Below, piece by piece: positions 31,985 to 41,723 of a stretch of DNA of 64,000 nt (its first letter is position 1; each line of letters begins with the position of its first letter). Made by a program: the position numbers and the translations under genes. The DNA is from REEB95 sp035934995 (GTDB lineage Bacteria; Pseudomonadota; Alphaproteobacteria; ATCC43930; CGMCC-115725): NCBI GenBank assembly GCA_035934995.1, contig DASYXI010000007.1, forward strand, positions 1-64,000, read 5' to 3'. A model generated the notes under the pieces. It saw only the letters and a program-made list of their open reading frames with translations. It ran no database searches and was not told the DNA's origin.

Positions 31985-32014
31985 GATGTCCTCCTCGTTT
32001 TGGCGTTATGCGGA

Positions 32015-33808
32015 TTAGCTCAGCGCCGGCGCTGCGTCGTCGATCAACAACTGAACGCCTTCCCGTCCCTGCCAATTGTCGGCACGGACATGGCCGGCGA
32101 TGTGGAAGCCAGCACCTTGCGATCGAAGCAGCGCCGGCCCGAGCGCACTTTCGACGGCGCGGAAGGCGATCGCTTTGAGACGGCCGATGCCGGCGCCGTC
32201 GCCGAGCACGCAACTGACGTGGCTCTGTTCCTTGCCGACCAGGTTGGCGCGCAACACGCGCAAATTGGCGAACGCGAAACGCGGCTCGGCGTTGCCGGTG
32301 CCGAAGGGCGCCATGCGCTCGATCAGGGCGGCGAAATCCGGTGTCGCCGCGGCGCAGGCGAGCGCGCCGTCGATGCCGAGTTCGGGCACCGGTTCCTGGC
32401 CGCCAAGTGCTTCCGCGATCCGTGCGGCCAGGAAATCACGCAAGGCGTCGAGCTTGCCGGCTTCGACGGTGAAGCCTGCGGCCATGGCGTGACCGCCGCC
32501 GTTGATGAGCAGCCCCGCTTGGCGCGCCGCGATGACCGTGGCACCGAGCGCGACACCGGCGACCGAACGGCCTGAACCTTTGGCGACGCCGTTGTCGATC
32601 GCCGCGACCAGCGCCGGCCGGCCGTAACGTTCTTTCAGGCGGCTGGCGACAATGCCGATGACGCCCGCATGCCAGCCCTGCTTGGCGACGAAGATCAGTG
32701 GCGCTTTGCTGTTCTTCGCCTCGACTTCGGCGATGGCCTCTTCGAGCACGCGGGCTTCGATTTGCCGGCGTTCCTCGTTGAGCTTGTCCAGTTCTGCGGC
32801 GATGGTTCGCGCCTCGAGCGGATCGTCGGTCGACAGCAATCGCGTCCCCAAATCGGATGCACCAATACGCCCACCGGCGTTGACGCGCGGACCGAGAATG
32901 AACCCGGCATGGTAGGCATCGATCCGTTCCGCCAGCCGCGCCGCGTCGGCGAGCGCCGCGATGCCGATATTGCCGCGCTGGCGCATCATCTTCAGGCCCT
33001 GCGTCACAAGCGCGCGATTGAGTCCGGTCAACGGCACGACATCGCAGACGGTGCCCAGCGCGACGAGATCCAACAGCGTCATCAGGTCGGGCTCGGCGCG
33101 CGACGCATAGTGGCCGGCCTGGCGCAGCGCGCGATTGACCGCGACCGCGAGCAGAAACGCGACGCCGACGGCGGCAAGGTTGCCGTGCGCGCCGCTTTCA
33201 TCGAGACGGTTGGGATTGATCACCGCCACGGCCCGCGGCAGGTTCGGCTCGGCGACGTGATGATCGACGACGATCACGTCGAGACCTGCGTTGGCCGCTT
33301 CCGTCAATGGCGCGAATGCCGTCACGCCGCAATCGACGGTGATCGCGACCGCGGCGCCTTCGGCCTTGAGCTTCAACAACGCCGACGCATTGGGGCCGTA
33401 GCCTTCGCGCTGCCGGTCGGGGATATAAACCCGGACCTTGCCGCCGGCGGCTTCGAGAAACCGTTTGAGCAGCGCCGACGAGGTCGCGCCGTCGACATCG
33501 TAATCGCCGAAAATGGCGATGGTTTCGCCGTTTTTGACGGCATTTACGACACGCGCGACCGCCTCCGCCATGCCCTTGAACGACAGCGGATCGGGCAGCG
33601 CATCGCGGAGCATGGGCGCCAAGTAGCGCTCGGCCTCGCTTTCGGCGATGCCACGGCCGGCGAGGATTCGACCGACGATTTCCGGCACGCCGAGACGTTG
33701 CGCCAACGTCAACCCGAGCCGCGCATCGCCGCCACGTTCGCGCCAGCGCAGGCCTCGCAGCGAGCGCTCGACGCCCAAAAAGCCGCGCGGGCTGGCGCTA
33801 CCGTCCAT
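32015..33808 (-). CDS. recJ: Single-stranded-DNA exonuclease RecJ
   Basis: A 5'-3' ssDNA exonuclease of 597 residues used in recombination and mismatch repair. The DHH phosphoesterase motifs are FGDYDVDGATS, ITVDCGVTAF and IVVDHHVAEP. The DHHA1 motif is INGGGHAMAAGF, and an OB-fold domain occupies the last 120 residues. All metal ligands appear intact. It starts at ATG 33808 inside the last 11 bases of glpX, so the two are coupled. The order hom-glpX-recJ is conserved in Rhizobiales. Confidence 0.96.
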   Translation of the reverse strand: MDGSASPRGFLGVERSLRGLRWRERGGDARLGLTLAQRLGVPEIVGRILAGRGIAESEAERYLAPMLRDALPDPLSFKGMAEAVARVVNAVKNGETIAIFGDYDVDGATSSALLKRFLEAAGGKVRVYIPDRQREGYGPNASALLKLKAEGAAVAITVDCGVTAFAPLTEAANAGLDVIVVDHHVAEPNLPRAVAVINPNRLDESGAHGNLAAVGVAFLLAVAVNRALRQAGHYASRAEPDLMTLLDLVALGTVCDVVPLTGLNRALVTQGLKMMRQRGNIGIAALADAARLAERIDAYHAGFILGPRVNAGGRIGASDLGTRLLSTDDPLEARTIAAELDKLNEERRQIEARVLEEAIAEVEAKNSKAPLIFVAKQGWHAGVIGIVASRLKERYGRPALVAAIDNGVAKGSGRSVAGVALGATVIAARQAGLLINGGGHAMAAGFTVEAGKLDALRDFLAARIAEALGGQEPVPELGIDGALACAAATPDFAALIERMAPFGTGNAEPRFAFANLRVLRANLVGKEQSHVSCVLGDGAGIGRLKAIAFRAVESALGPALLRSQGAGFHIAGHVRADNWQGREGVQLLIDDAAPALS

Positions 33809-34793
33809 CCTGCTGCAAGAAGTCGAAATTGCTCTTGCGGTCGAAATTATGGACCGCTTCGATCATGCGCACCGTGCCGCTCTTCGAGCGCATGACCATC
33901 GATTGGGTGACCGCACCGTGTGCGATGCGGCGCACGCCCTGAAGCATGGTGCCGGTCGTCACGCCGGTGGCGGCGAACATGACATCGCCCTTGGCGAGAT
34001 CGGCGAGCGCGTATTTGCGGTTGAGATCGGCGACGCCAAGGCGCCGGGCGCGGCCCTTCTCGTCCTCGTTGCGGAACAGCAAACGGCCCTGCATGAAGCC
34101 GCCGATGCAGCGCAAGGCGGCGGCGGCGAGCACGCCTTCGGGCGCGCCGCCCGAGCCGATGTAGATATCGACGCCGCTGTCGGGGCGCGCCGTGGCGATG
34201 ACGCCCGATACGTCGCCGTCCGAGATCAGCATGATGCGCGCGCCGGCGGCGCGCACTTTGCCGATCAGCTCGCTATGCCGTGGCCGGTCGAGAATGCAGA
34301 CGACCAGATCCGAAACGTCGACCTTTTTTGCCTGGGCCAGGTTCTTGAGGTTTTCGGCCGGCGATGCGTCGAGATCGACGACGCCTTCGCCGACGCCGAC
34401 GGCGATCTTGTCCATGTAGACGTCGGGCGCGTTGAGAAAGCCGCCGGACTCGGCCATGGCGATGACCGCGAGCGCGTTTTGACCGCCTTTGGCGGTGATC
34501 GTCGTGCCTTCGAGCGGGTCGAGCGCGATGTCGATCTTCGGCCCCTGCCCGGTGCCGACTTTCTCGCCGATATAGAGCATCGGCGCCTCGTCGCGCTCGC
34601 CTTCGCCGATGACCACGGTGCCGTCGATGGCAAGGCCATTGAGCGCCTTGCGCATGGCGTCGACCGCCGCTTGGTCGGCGGCTTTCTCGTCGCCCCGGCC
34701 CATCAGGCGCGACGCCGACAATGCCGCGGCCTCGGTGACGCGCACGGCCTCGAGCGCCAGGTTGCGGTCCATGCGGTGGTTATTGTCGGCCAT
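33798..34793 (-). CDS. glpX: Class II fructose-1,6-bisphosphatase
   Basis: The 331-residue enzyme hydrolyses fructose 1,6-bisphosphate for gluconeogenesis and, in autotrophs, the Calvin cycle. It shows GDEKAADQAAVDAMR, VVIGEGERDEAPMLYIGE and the metal-binding ALDPLEGTT, all typical of GlpX, plus a conserved SGGAPEGVLAAAAL region. It sits between hom and recJ, with a 28-bp gap after hom and an 11-bp overlap into recJ. Confidence 0.96.
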   Translation of the reverse strand: MADNNHRMDRNLALEAVRVTEAAALSASRLMGRGDEKAADQAAVDAMRKALNGLAIDGTVVIGEGERDEAPMLYIGEKVGTGQGPKIDIALDPLEGTTITAKGGQNALAVIAMAESGGFLNAPDVYMDKIAVGVGEGVVDLDASPAENLKNLAQAKKVDVSDLVVCILDRPRHSELIGKVRAAGARIMLISDGDVSGVIATARPDSGVDIYIGSGGAPEGVLAAAALRCIGGFMQGRLLFRNEDEKGRARRLGVADLNRKYALADLAKGDVMFAATGVTTGTMLQGVRRIAHGAVTQSMVMRSKSGTVRMIEAVHNFDRKSNFDFLQQDGR

Positions 34794-34821
34794 CGTTTAT
34801 CTCCGCTCCCGTCTCTTATCC

Positions 34822-36102
34822 TTATAGAGCTTCGATGCGGATCATGCGCGGTTTCTCGCGCACGGTCCGGAGCCGCGCGATGCGGTCGAGCGCCCGCCGC
34901 ATCGGCGCCTCGACCGTCGCATGTGTCGTGATGACGACCGGAACGGTTTCATCCGGCGCGCGGCCGCGCTGGATCATTTGCTCCATCGATACCTTCTCGT
35001 CGCGCAACGCGGCTGTGATATCCGCCATCACACCGGGGCGATCAACGACCATCAGCCGGAGATAATACGCGCCTTCGTGCCGGGTCATCGGCGCGAGCTT
35101 CGGCTTGGCGCCGGCGTTGAGGCCCGTGCCGGCACGGCCGTGCGCGATGTCGATCAGATCGGCGACGACCGCGGACGCGGTCGGTTCGGCGCCGGCGCCG
35201 CGACCTTCGTGCACGACGCGGCCGACGAAATCGCCTTCGACGACGACCGCGTTGAATACGCCGCCGACGTGCGCGATTGGCGTTGCCGCCGGCACCATGC
35301 AGGGATGGACGCGCTGTTCGAGCCCGTGCGATGTCTGGCGGGCGATGCCGAGCAGCTTGATGCGGTAGCCGAGCGCGTCGGCGAATTCGATGTCGGCCGC
35401 CGACACGTGACGAATGCCTTCGACGTGCACGCCCTTGAAGTCGACGGCGCCACCGAACGCGACCGCGGCGAGGATCGCGAGCTTGTGTGCCGTGTCGATG
35501 CCGTCGATGTCGAAGCTCGGATCGGCTTCGGCATAGCCGAGCTTCTGCGCTTCGGCCAGGACCGCGGCGAAATCGCGCCGGCTCTCGCGCATCTGGGTGA
35601 GGATGTAGTTGCAGGTGCCGTTCAGAATGCCATAGACGCGCTGCACTTTATTGGCGGCGAGGCCTTCGCGCAGCGACTTCAGGATCGGAATGCCGCCAGC
35701 GACCGCCGCTTCGAAGGCGAGCGCGACGCCTTGCTTGGCGGCGAGCCGCGCCAGTTCGTTGCCATGATGCGCGAGCATCGCCTTGTTGGCGGTGACCACG
35801 GGCTTGCCGGCGCCCAGGGCCGTCTTGACCAGGTCGAGCGCGACCCCATCCGACCCGCCGATCAGCTCCACCACGACGTCGATGTTCGGATCGGTCGCAA
35901 AGGCATGCGGCGACGCGTGCCATTTCGGCTTCGACAGGTCGACGCCACGGTCGCGCTTGCGGTCTCGTTCGAGCACCCCGACGAGCTCGAGCTTGCGCCC
36001 GGCGCGGCTGGCGATAAGGCCTGCGTTCGCGGCCAACAACCGCGCCACGCCGGTGCCGACCGTACCGAGTCCGGCAATGCCAATGCGAAGGGGGGATGTC
36101 AC
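34822..36102 (-). CDS. hom: Homoserine dehydrogenase
   Basis: A 426-residue NAD(P)-dependent enzyme that reduces aspartate semialdehyde to homoserine on the way to threonine, methionine and isoleucine. It has the Rossmann motif IGIAGLGTVGTGVARLL, TANKAMLAHHG, the substrate region YGILNGTCNYILTQM and a C-terminal ACT regulatory domain (VVDRPGVMADITAALRDE), which usually binds threonine. AAGGAG lies 7 bases before GTG 36102, and family alignments begin there. A longer frame from 36189 is less likely. Confidence 0.95.
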   Translation of the reverse strand: MTSPLRIGIAGLGTVGTGVARLLAANAGLIASRAGRKLELVGVLERDRKRDRGVDLSKPKWHASPHAFATDPNIDVVVELIGGSDGVALDLVKTALGAGKPVVTANKAMLAHHGNELARLAAKQGVALAFEAAVAGGIPILKSLREGLAANKVQRVYGILNGTCNYILTQMRESRRDFAAVLAEAQKLGYAEADPSFDIDGIDTAHKLAILAAVAFGGAVDFKGVHVEGIRHVSAADIEFADALGYRIKLLGIARQTSHGLEQRVHPCMVPAATPIAHVGGVFNAVVVEGDFVGRVVHEGRGAGAEPTASAVVADLIDIAHGRAGTGLNAGAKPKLAPMTRHEGAYYLRLMVVDRPGVMADITAALRDEKVSMEQMIQRGRAPDETVPVVITTHATVEAPMRRALDRIARLRTVREKPRMIRIEAL

Positions 36103-36197
36103 GTTTCGGCTCCTTGGGGAGCCGTTTGTACCCTTCGGCGGCGGTGGCGGCGACAGTTTTCCGCCAAGCGAGTCGCCGTTTCGACGCAATCCGCCGA

Positions 36198-37235
36198 TCA
36201 GTATTCCATGAAGACTTCGGCGCGCGGCTGTTCTTGCGCACCGGCCGGTGCCGCTTCGACGCGGATATTGTGCGCCGGAACGCCCATCTTGGTCAGCGCC
36301 TGGGCGACGGCGTTGGCGCGGTCGAGCGCCAGATCGAGACCGGCGAGGCGCTGGCGAATTGCATCATTGCTGTGACCAGGTTCGGAATGGCCGACGATGC
36401 GAATGTCGCCGCCCGTTTGCTTGTAAAGACCGGCGATCTCGGCGAGCGCACTGCGCTGGGTTTCGGCGAGATCGGACGAGCCTTGCGCGAAGGCGACGTC
36501 GCCGACCGAGACCGAAATCGGATTTTGTGCCTTGGCGGGCGTCCGCATGGCCAACGAAGGTTGACCGCCGGCGCGTACGCCGGCCGGCGGTGTCAGCTGC
36601 GGCGCTGCACCCGGCGCCGCAGATGGGATCGTCGGCGCGGGCGGCGGCGACGTGCGCGCGACTTCGGGCGCCGGCGGTGGCGGCGCCGGGACTTGGCCTT
36701 GTGGCGTGGTCGGCATGGTCGGGCTGACGAGCGTCGACTCAGCGGGCGGCTGTTGCGGGCCGCGCGCCGTTGTGGCCGAGGCCGATGGCGCGGCCGTTGT
36801 CGTCGACGGTGCTGCCGCGCCCGACGGCGGGCTCACCGCGGCGGTCGCGGGCGTGCCGGGCGGATTGAGCTTCACCGGCGGTGGCGGCGGCGCAATGCTC
36901 CCGAGCTGGCTGCCGGCTTGCAGCTGTTCGTTGTTGTACTTGGCGTTGGCGCGATCGGCGACCAAACCTTGCACCAGCTTGTCGCGGTCGATGGTGCTGG
37001 TCGCCTGGGATGGTGCGTTCGGCACCGTCCCGAGATTGGGATAGGGCTGCTTGCTGCCAGCTTCGAGGTTCTGCTGGTTGCGCTGGTTGACGTCCTGGGC
37101 GTCGCTTTGCGAGGTGCCAGAGACGTCGCGAATCCAAGCCACCGGATTGACCGCATCGGGCACGTGACTGCAACCGGCAAGCGGCAGCGCGACAGCGGCA
37201 ATTGCCGTTCCAACCCAAATTCGTGCGAACCGCAT
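36198..37235 (-). CDS. OmpA-family lipoprotein with Pro/Ala-rich linker
   Basis: The 345-residue protein has a lipoprotein signal (lipobox LAGC near residue 22). A region reading VNPVAWIRDVSGTSQ follows, and then a long Pro/Ala/Thr-rich linker (residues 110-235) that could span the periplasm. The C-terminal OmpA-like peptidoglycan-binding domain begins VSVGDVAFAQGSSDLAETQRSALAEI and carries VGHSEPGHSNDAIRQRLAGLDLALDRANAV. It probably tethers the outer membrane to the cell wall. ATG 37235 was selected at the signal peptide. It is divergent from phaC. Confidence 0.85.
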   Translation of the reverse strand: MRFARIWVGTAIAAVALPLAGCSHVPDAVNPVAWIRDVSGTSQSDAQDVNQRNQQNLEAGSKQPYPNLGTVPNAPSQATSTIDRDKLVQGLVADRANAKYNNEQLQAGSQLGSIAPPPPPVKLNPPGTPATAAVSPPSGAAAPSTTTAAPSASATTARGPQQPPAESTLVSPTMPTTPQGQVPAPPPPAPEVARTSPPPAPTIPSAAPGAAPQLTPPAGVRAGGQPSLAMRTPAKAQNPISVSVGDVAFAQGSSDLAETQRSALAEIAGLYKQTGGDIRIVGHSEPGHSNDAIRQRLAGLDLALDRANAVAQALTKMGVPAHNIRVEAAPAGAQEQPRAEVFMEY

Positions 37236-37409
37236 ACGACGCCCCGGCCTCAACATTCTGGCGAACCGCCCGTCTCGTACATAAATATACACCGTCCGCC
37301 CCGCCGCCGTTGTATTAGAACCCCAATTGGCTGTCAGGCAAATGCTTTCACACCGCCAGCGGGTAAGGCCCGGCTTCGGGCCGCCGCAGCGAGCACAGTG
37401 CAGCGACCG

Positions 37410-39218
37410 ATGACCGAAACCGCACCCCATTCGTCGAAAATCCCCGATCCCGCAATCTGGTCGCGGAACCTGGCGGAAATCGCCGCACGCAGCCAACGGC
37501 TGGTGAGCGAGTTCCTGACGCGGCAAGGCGCCGACGGTGCGGACGGTGGCCTCGGCATGAGCGATCCGCTCAACGTCGGCAGCGCCTTTATCGAAATGAC
37601 GCGGCGGATGATGGTCAATCCGGCGCCGGTGATCGAGGCGCAGTTCACGTTGTGGCAGGACTATATGCGGCTGTGGCAGAGCGCGGCCGAACGGTTCCTT
37701 GGCGGCAATCCGGCGCCCGTTGTCCAGCCATCGCCGTCGGACCACCGCTTCAAGGACGCGGCGTGGCAGGAAAGCGCGCTGTTCGATTTCATCAAGCAGA
37801 GCTACCTGCTGACCGCGCGCTGGATGCAGTCGACGGTGAAAAAAGTCGACGGGCTCGACGAAAAGACCGCGCAAAAGATCGATTTCTATACGCGGCAATT
37901 CGTCGACGCGATCGCGCCGACGAATTTCGTGGCAACCAACCCCGAAGTGCTGCGCGCCACCGTCGACAGCGGCGGCGAAAATCTGGTCAACGGGCTGAAG
38001 CACCTGCTCGAGGATCTCGAACGCGGCAAGGGCCGCCTGATGATCAAGATGACCGACCTTGATTCGTTCAAGGTCGGCAAGAACATCGCGGTCTCGCCCG
38101 GCAAGGTCGTCTTCCGCAACGATCTGATCGAGCTGATCCAATACGCCCCGGCGGCCGCGAAGGTTCAGAAGACGCCGCTGTTGATCGTGCCGCCGTGGAT
38201 CAACAAATTTTACATTCTCGATCTGCGGCCAACCAATTCATTCGTCAAATGGGCGGTCGAGCAAGGCCACACGGTGTTCATGGTGTCGTGGGTCAATCCG
38301 GACGAACGTCTTGCCGAAAAGACCTTCGATGATTACCTGCGCGACGGGCCGCTCGCGGCGCTCGATGCGATCGAACAGGCGACCGGCGAGAAGCAGATCA
38401 ACATCATCGGCTATTGCCTCGGCGGGACTTTGGTCGCAGCGCTGCTCGCGTATCTCGCGGCCAAAGGCGACGGCCGGATCAAGTCGGCGACCTTCTTCGC
38501 GTCGTTGGTCGATTTCAAGGAAGCCGGCGAGCTGTCGGTGTTCATCGACGAAGAGCAGCTCAAGTCGCTCGAAGAGCGCATGAGCAAGCACGGCTATCTC
38601 GAAGGCGCCGACATGGCGACCACGTTCAACATGCTGCGCGCCAACGACCTGATCTGGTCGTTCGTGGTGAACAATTATCTGCTGGGCAAGGAACCCTTCC
38701 CGTTCGATCTGCTCTATTGGAACAGCGATTCAACGCGCATGCCGGCGGCGATGCACAGCTTCTATCTGCGCAACATGTACCAGGAGAACCGGTTGTCGCG
38801 GCCGGGCGGCATCACGCTCGCGGGCGTGCCGATCGATTTGCGCAAGATCAAGACGCCGACCTTCATTCTCTCGACGCGCGAAGACCACATCGCGCCGTGG
38901 CGTTCGACCTACGTCGCGACGCAGCTCTATGCCGGTCCGGTGACCTTCGTCCTGGCGGCGTCGGGCCATATCGCCGGTGTGGTCAATCCGCCGAGCAAAT
39001 CGAAATACGGCCATTGGACCAACGACAAGTTTCCCAAGGATCCGGAAGCCTGGCTCAAGGACGCGCAGTTTCATGACGGCTCGTGGTGGCCGCGTTGGGA
39101 GGAATGGGTCAAGCAATTCGCCGGCGGCGAAGTTGACGCGCGCGTTCCGGGCGACAAGAAACTCAAGCCGCTGGCCGATGCGCCGGGTACTTATGTGATG
39201 GTGCGGTCGGGAAGCTAA
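37410..39218 (+). CDS. phaC: Class I poly(3-hydroxyalkanoate) synthase
   Basis: A 602-residue enzyme that polymerises hydroxyacyl-CoA into PHA storage granules. The lipase-like box is GYCLGGT with the nucleophile C336. D492 (STREDHIAPW) and H520 (LAASGHIAGVVNP) complete the triad. The N-terminal PhaC_N domain includes FIKQSYLLTARW, and the PPWINKFYILDLRP segment is universal in the class. Size and absence of a PhaE/PhaR neighbour indicate class I. The frame extends upstream but ATG 37410 gives the family-typical N-terminus. It ends tail-to-tail with the MAPEG gene, overlapping by 4 bp. Confidence 0.96.
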   Translation: MTETAPHSSKIPDPAIWSRNLAEIAARSQRLVSEFLTRQGADGADGGLGMSDPLNVGSAFIEMTRRMMVNPAPVIEAQFTLWQDYMRLWQSAAERFLGGNPAPVVQPSPSDHRFKDAAWQESALFDFIKQSYLLTARWMQSTVKKVDGLDEKTAQKIDFYTRQFVDAIAPTNFVATNPEVLRATVDSGGENLVNGLKHLLEDLERGKGRLMIKMTDLDSFKVGKNIAVSPGKVVFRNDLIELIQYAPAAAKVQKTPLLIVPPWINKFYILDLRPTNSFVKWAVEQGHTVFMVSWVNPDERLAEKTFDDYLRDGPLAALDAIEQATGEKQINIIGYCLGGTLVAALLAYLAAKGDGRIKSATFFASLVDFKEAGELSVFIDEEQLKSLEERMSKHGYLEGADMATTFNMLRANDLIWSFVVNNYLLGKEPFPFDLLYWNSDSTRMPAAMHSFYLRNMYQENRLSRPGGITLAGVPIDLRKIKTPTFILSTREDHIAPWRSTYVATQLYAGPVTFVLAASGHIAGVVNPPSKSKYGHWTNDKFPKDPEAWLKDAQFHDGSWWPRWEEWVKQFAGGEVDARVPGDKKLKPLADAPGTYVMVRSGS

Positions 39219-39625
39219 AACGCGCGATTCCGGACGAAGCACCAGATCAGCAACAGGCCGCCAATCACCAACACCGCGAACGTCAGCGTCATACCGACGA
39301 TACGGCCGCGCGATGGCTGTTTGGTTGCGCGCAGGCCATAGGCGTGCGCCAGGCGCCCGATGATGAGAGCGATGCCGAGGGCATGGACCCAATAGCGGCT
39401 GAACCCAGCCGCCTCGATCAGCACGATCACCAGCAGCGCGAACGGCACGTATTCGGCGAAGTTGCCGTGAACGCGGATGGCGGTTTCGAGATCGGCGTGC
39501 CCGCCATGGCCGAGATTGACCTGCCGCCGGCCGCGCCCGCGGATCACCCGTGCGCTTAGGACGACAAAGATGAGCGCGAAGAGGCCCACATAAAGCGGCG
39601 AAACGATCAGCGCATGCGCGAACAT
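39215..39625 (-). CDS. MAPEG-family membrane protein
   Basis: A 136-residue protein with four predicted helices. The conserved loop RRQVNLGHGGHADLETAIRVHGNFAEYVPFAL contains the MAPEG signature RxxANxxE-like HGNFAEY. MAPEG proteins include glutathione-dependent transferases and peroxidases for lipophilic substrates. Bacterial members of this subgroup (YecN type) are functionally uncharacterised. It converges on phaC with a 4-bp overlap and has no obvious operon partner. Confidence 0.88.
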   Translation of the reverse strand: MFAHALIVSPLYVGLFALIFVVLSARVIRGRGRRQVNLGHGGHADLETAIRVHGNFAEYVPFALLVIVLIEAAGFSRYWVHALGIALIIGRLAHAYGLRATKQPSRGRIVGMTLTFAVLVIGGLLLIWCFVRNRAF

Positions 39626-39644
39626 GAGCCCTCAGGCGAGCGGT

Positions 39645-40613
39645 TTAGGGCGACAATTTCTCCGACGCGAGGCCGGCAGCTTCAGGCAGGCCCAGCATCA
39701 GGTTGAGGTTTTGCACGGCGGCGCCGGCCGCGCCCTTGCCCAGATTGTCCAGCAGCGCCACGAGCCGGGCCTGACGCGCCGTCTCGGAGCCGAACACGTA
39801 GAGCGTCATCCGATTGGTGCCGTTCAACGCCTCGGGCTCAAGCGTCTTGAGCGCGGCGGCTTCGTCGAGCGACGCCACCTGGACGAACGCTTCACCCTCA
39901 TAAGTGCGTGCGAGCGCCGCATGCAGATCCTTCAGCTTGGGCGTCGTCGGCAACGCGTCGAGCTGCAACGGCACTTCGACGATCATGCCCTGCGCGTAAC
40001 GGCCGACCGCCGGCGCGAACAACGGGCGATGCGTCAGACCGGTGTGCGCCTGCATCTCCGGCACATGCTTATGCGCGAGACCGAGCGCATAAATGCGGTA
40101 CGGCACCTTTGTGTAGTTGGGCGCGGACGTGTCCTCGAACTCGGCGATCATGCTCCGGCCGCCGCCCGAATAGCCGGACACGGCGTTGACCGTGACCGGC
40201 CAGTTCGCCGGCAACAGCTTGGCTTCGACCAGCGGCCGCACCAAGGCGACGAAGCCCGTCGCATAGCAGCCGGGATTGGCGACCCGCCGCGAATTTGCGA
40301 TGGCGCCGCGCTGCTTCTCGGACATTTCCGGAAAGCCGTAGGTCCAACCGCGCTCCGTCCGATGCGCCGTCGACGCATCGATGACGCGCACCGAATTGCT
40401 CTCGATCAGGCCGACCGCATCGCGTGCCGCGTCGTCCGGCAGGCACAAGACCACCAGGTCGGCGTCGTTGAGCAGGTCGCGACGCGCGCTCGTATCCTTG
40501 CGCCGTGCGGGATCGATCGACAGCAGATCAAGATCCCGCCGCGCCTTGAGCCGGCGGTGAATCTGCAGGCCGGTCGTGCCGGCCTCGCCATCGATGAAGA
40601 TTTTCGCAGTCAT
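39645..40613 (-). CDS. argC: N-acetyl-gamma-glutamyl-phosphate reductase, short form
   Basis: This 322-residue enzyme of arginine synthesis reduces N-acetylglutamyl phosphate to the semialdehyde with NADPH. It begins KIFIDGEAGTTGLQIHRRL, carries the active-site Cys in VANPGCYATG, and has the AVSGYSGGGRSMI and HKHVPEMQAHTG motifs of the short (type 2) ArgC. The start at ATG 40613 fits the Rossmann strand; an upstream alternative at 40658 adds unconserved residues. It lies downstream of rpsI, separated by a terminator. Confidence 0.95.
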   Translation of the reverse strand: MTAKIFIDGEAGTTGLQIHRRLKARRDLDLLSIDPARRKDTSARRDLLNDADLVVLCLPDDAARDAVGLIESNSVRVIDASTAHRTERGWTYGFPEMSEKQRGAIANSRRVANPGCYATGFVALVRPLVEAKLLPANWPVTVNAVSGYSGGGRSMIAEFEDTSAPNYTKVPYRIYALGLAHKHVPEMQAHTGLTHRPLFAPAVGRYAQGMIVEVPLQLDALPTTPKLKDLHAALARTYEGEAFVQVASLDEAAALKTLEPEALNGTNRMTLYVFGSETARQARLVALLDNLGKGAAGAAVQNLNLMLGLPEAAGLASEKLSP

Positions 40614-40643
40614 CAGCAGTCCTTTCACACTATAATCGCGCAC

Positions 40644-40676
40644 AAAAGAAAAGGGCACCGGCTTGCGCCGATGCCC
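40644..40676 (-). terminator. Rho-independent terminator after rpsI
   Basis: On the minus strand GGGCATCGGC pairs with GCCGGTGCCC (one U-G pair) around a GCAA loop, followed by TTTTCTTTT. It ends the rplM-rpsI transcript before argC. Confidence 0.85.
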
Positions 40677-40701
40677 TGCGTGCGTGAATCGCGTGCGGAA
40701 C

Positions 40702-41190
40702 TCAGCGCTTCGAATACTGGAAGCGGCGTCGGGCCTTGGCGCGGCCGTACTTTTTACGCTCGACGACGCGGCTGTCGCGCGTCAGGAAGCCGCCGGCCTT
40801 CAGCACGCCGCGCAGCCCCGGTTCGAAATAGGTGAGCGCCTTGCTGATGCCGTGGCGCACCGCGCCGGCCTGGCCCGAAAGGCCGCCACCGGTGACGGTG
40901 CAGACGATGTCGTATTGGCCGACGCGCTGACAGATGCCGAATGGCTGGTTCAGCAGCATGCGCAACACCGGTCGCGCAAAATAGATTTGGCTGTCCTTGC
41001 CGTTGACGTTGATCGTGCCCTTGCCCGGCTTGAGCCAGACGCGCGCGACGGCGTTCTTGCGCTTGCCGGTGGCATAAGCGCGACCTTGCGCGTCGAGACG
41101 CGGCTTGGCCTCGGTGGCGGCCACCGGCGCGGCGGTTTTGAGAAGCTGGGCGCCCTGCGCCTCGCGCAAAGATTGCTGCAAGTCGGCCAT
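40702..41190 (-). CDS. rpsI: 30S ribosomal protein S9
   Basis: The 162-residue protein ends in the invariant KARRRFQYSKR tail, which reaches the P-site tRNA. The core has ATGKRKNAVARVWLKPGKG and GGGLSGQAGAVRHGISKAL. An N-terminal extension of about 35 residues is usual in alphaproteobacteria. The gene starts 2 bp after rplM, its universal partner. Confidence 0.98.
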   Translation of the reverse strand: MADLQQSLREAQGAQLLKTAAPVAATEAKPRLDAQGRAYATGKRKNAVARVWLKPGKGTINVNGKDSQIYFARPVLRMLLNQPFGICQRVGQYDIVCTVTGGGLSGQAGAVRHGISKALTYFEPGLRGVLKAGGFLTRDSRVVERKKYGRAKARRRFQYSKR

Positions 41191-41192
41191 GC

Positions 41193-41663
41193 TTACCTCT
41201 TGGTGTTCTTCCGGTTCATCGCGGCGATGTCGACCGCCTTCGGCTGCTGCGCTTCGTGCGGATGGTCCGCGCCCTTGTAGGCGAACAGATGGCCCATCAT
41301 CTTCCGGCCGAGCGGACCGCGCGGCATCATCCGCTCCACCGCCTTGACGATGACGCGTTCAGGATGCGCGCCAGCGAGGATCGAACCCTTGGAGAGTTCC
41401 TTCAAGCCGCCGGGATAGCCGGTATAATGCCGGTTGAGGCTCTGCTTGCCTTTGTTGCCGGTCAACGCGACTTTCTCGGCGTTGATGACGATGACGTTAT
41501 CGCCGCAATCCATATGCGGCGTATAGCTCGCCTTGTGCTTGCCCTTGAGCCGCAGCGCAATCAGCGACGCGAGCCGGCCGAGCACCAGCCCGTTGGCGTC
41601 GATGAGCAGCCACTTCTTGTCGAGTTCCTTGGGCTTGAGCGATACGGTTTGGCCGGCTTGCAT
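41193..41663 (-). CDS. rplM: 50S ribosomal protein L13
   Basis: A 156-residue early-assembly 50S protein. It shows WLLIDANGLVLGRLAS, KASYTPHMDCGDNVIVINA, SLNRHYTGYPGGLK and VKAVERMMPRGPLGRKMM, all diagnostic of L13. It leads the rplM-rpsI operon, whose likely promoter is at 41690-41718. Confidence 0.98.
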   Translation of the reverse strand: MQAGQTVSLKPKELDKKWLLIDANGLVLGRLASLIALRLKGKHKASYTPHMDCGDNVIVINAEKVALTGNKGKQSLNRHYTGYPGGLKELSKGSILAGAHPERVIVKAVERMMPRGPLGRKMMGHLFAYKGADHPHEAQQPKAVDIAAMNRKNTKR

Positions 41664-41689
41664 GGGGTTCTGTCCTCGCGAAGGCGCGC

Positions 41690-41718
41690 ACCCTAGGGAA
41701 GCGGCCGCACGGGGTCAA
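41690..41718 (-). promoter_or_regulatory. Promoter of rplM-rpsI
   Basis: On the minus strand TTGACC (41718-41713) and TAGGGT (41695-41690) are 17 bases apart, a good housekeeping sigma spacing. It lies 27 bp upstream of the rplM start. Confidence 0.6.
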
Positions 41719-41723
41719 GCTTT

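Noticed and set aside
37236..37409. Divergent promoters between the OmpA-family gene and phaC
   Set aside because: AT-rich TATATTTAT is present, but no -35 with acceptable spacing could be defended.
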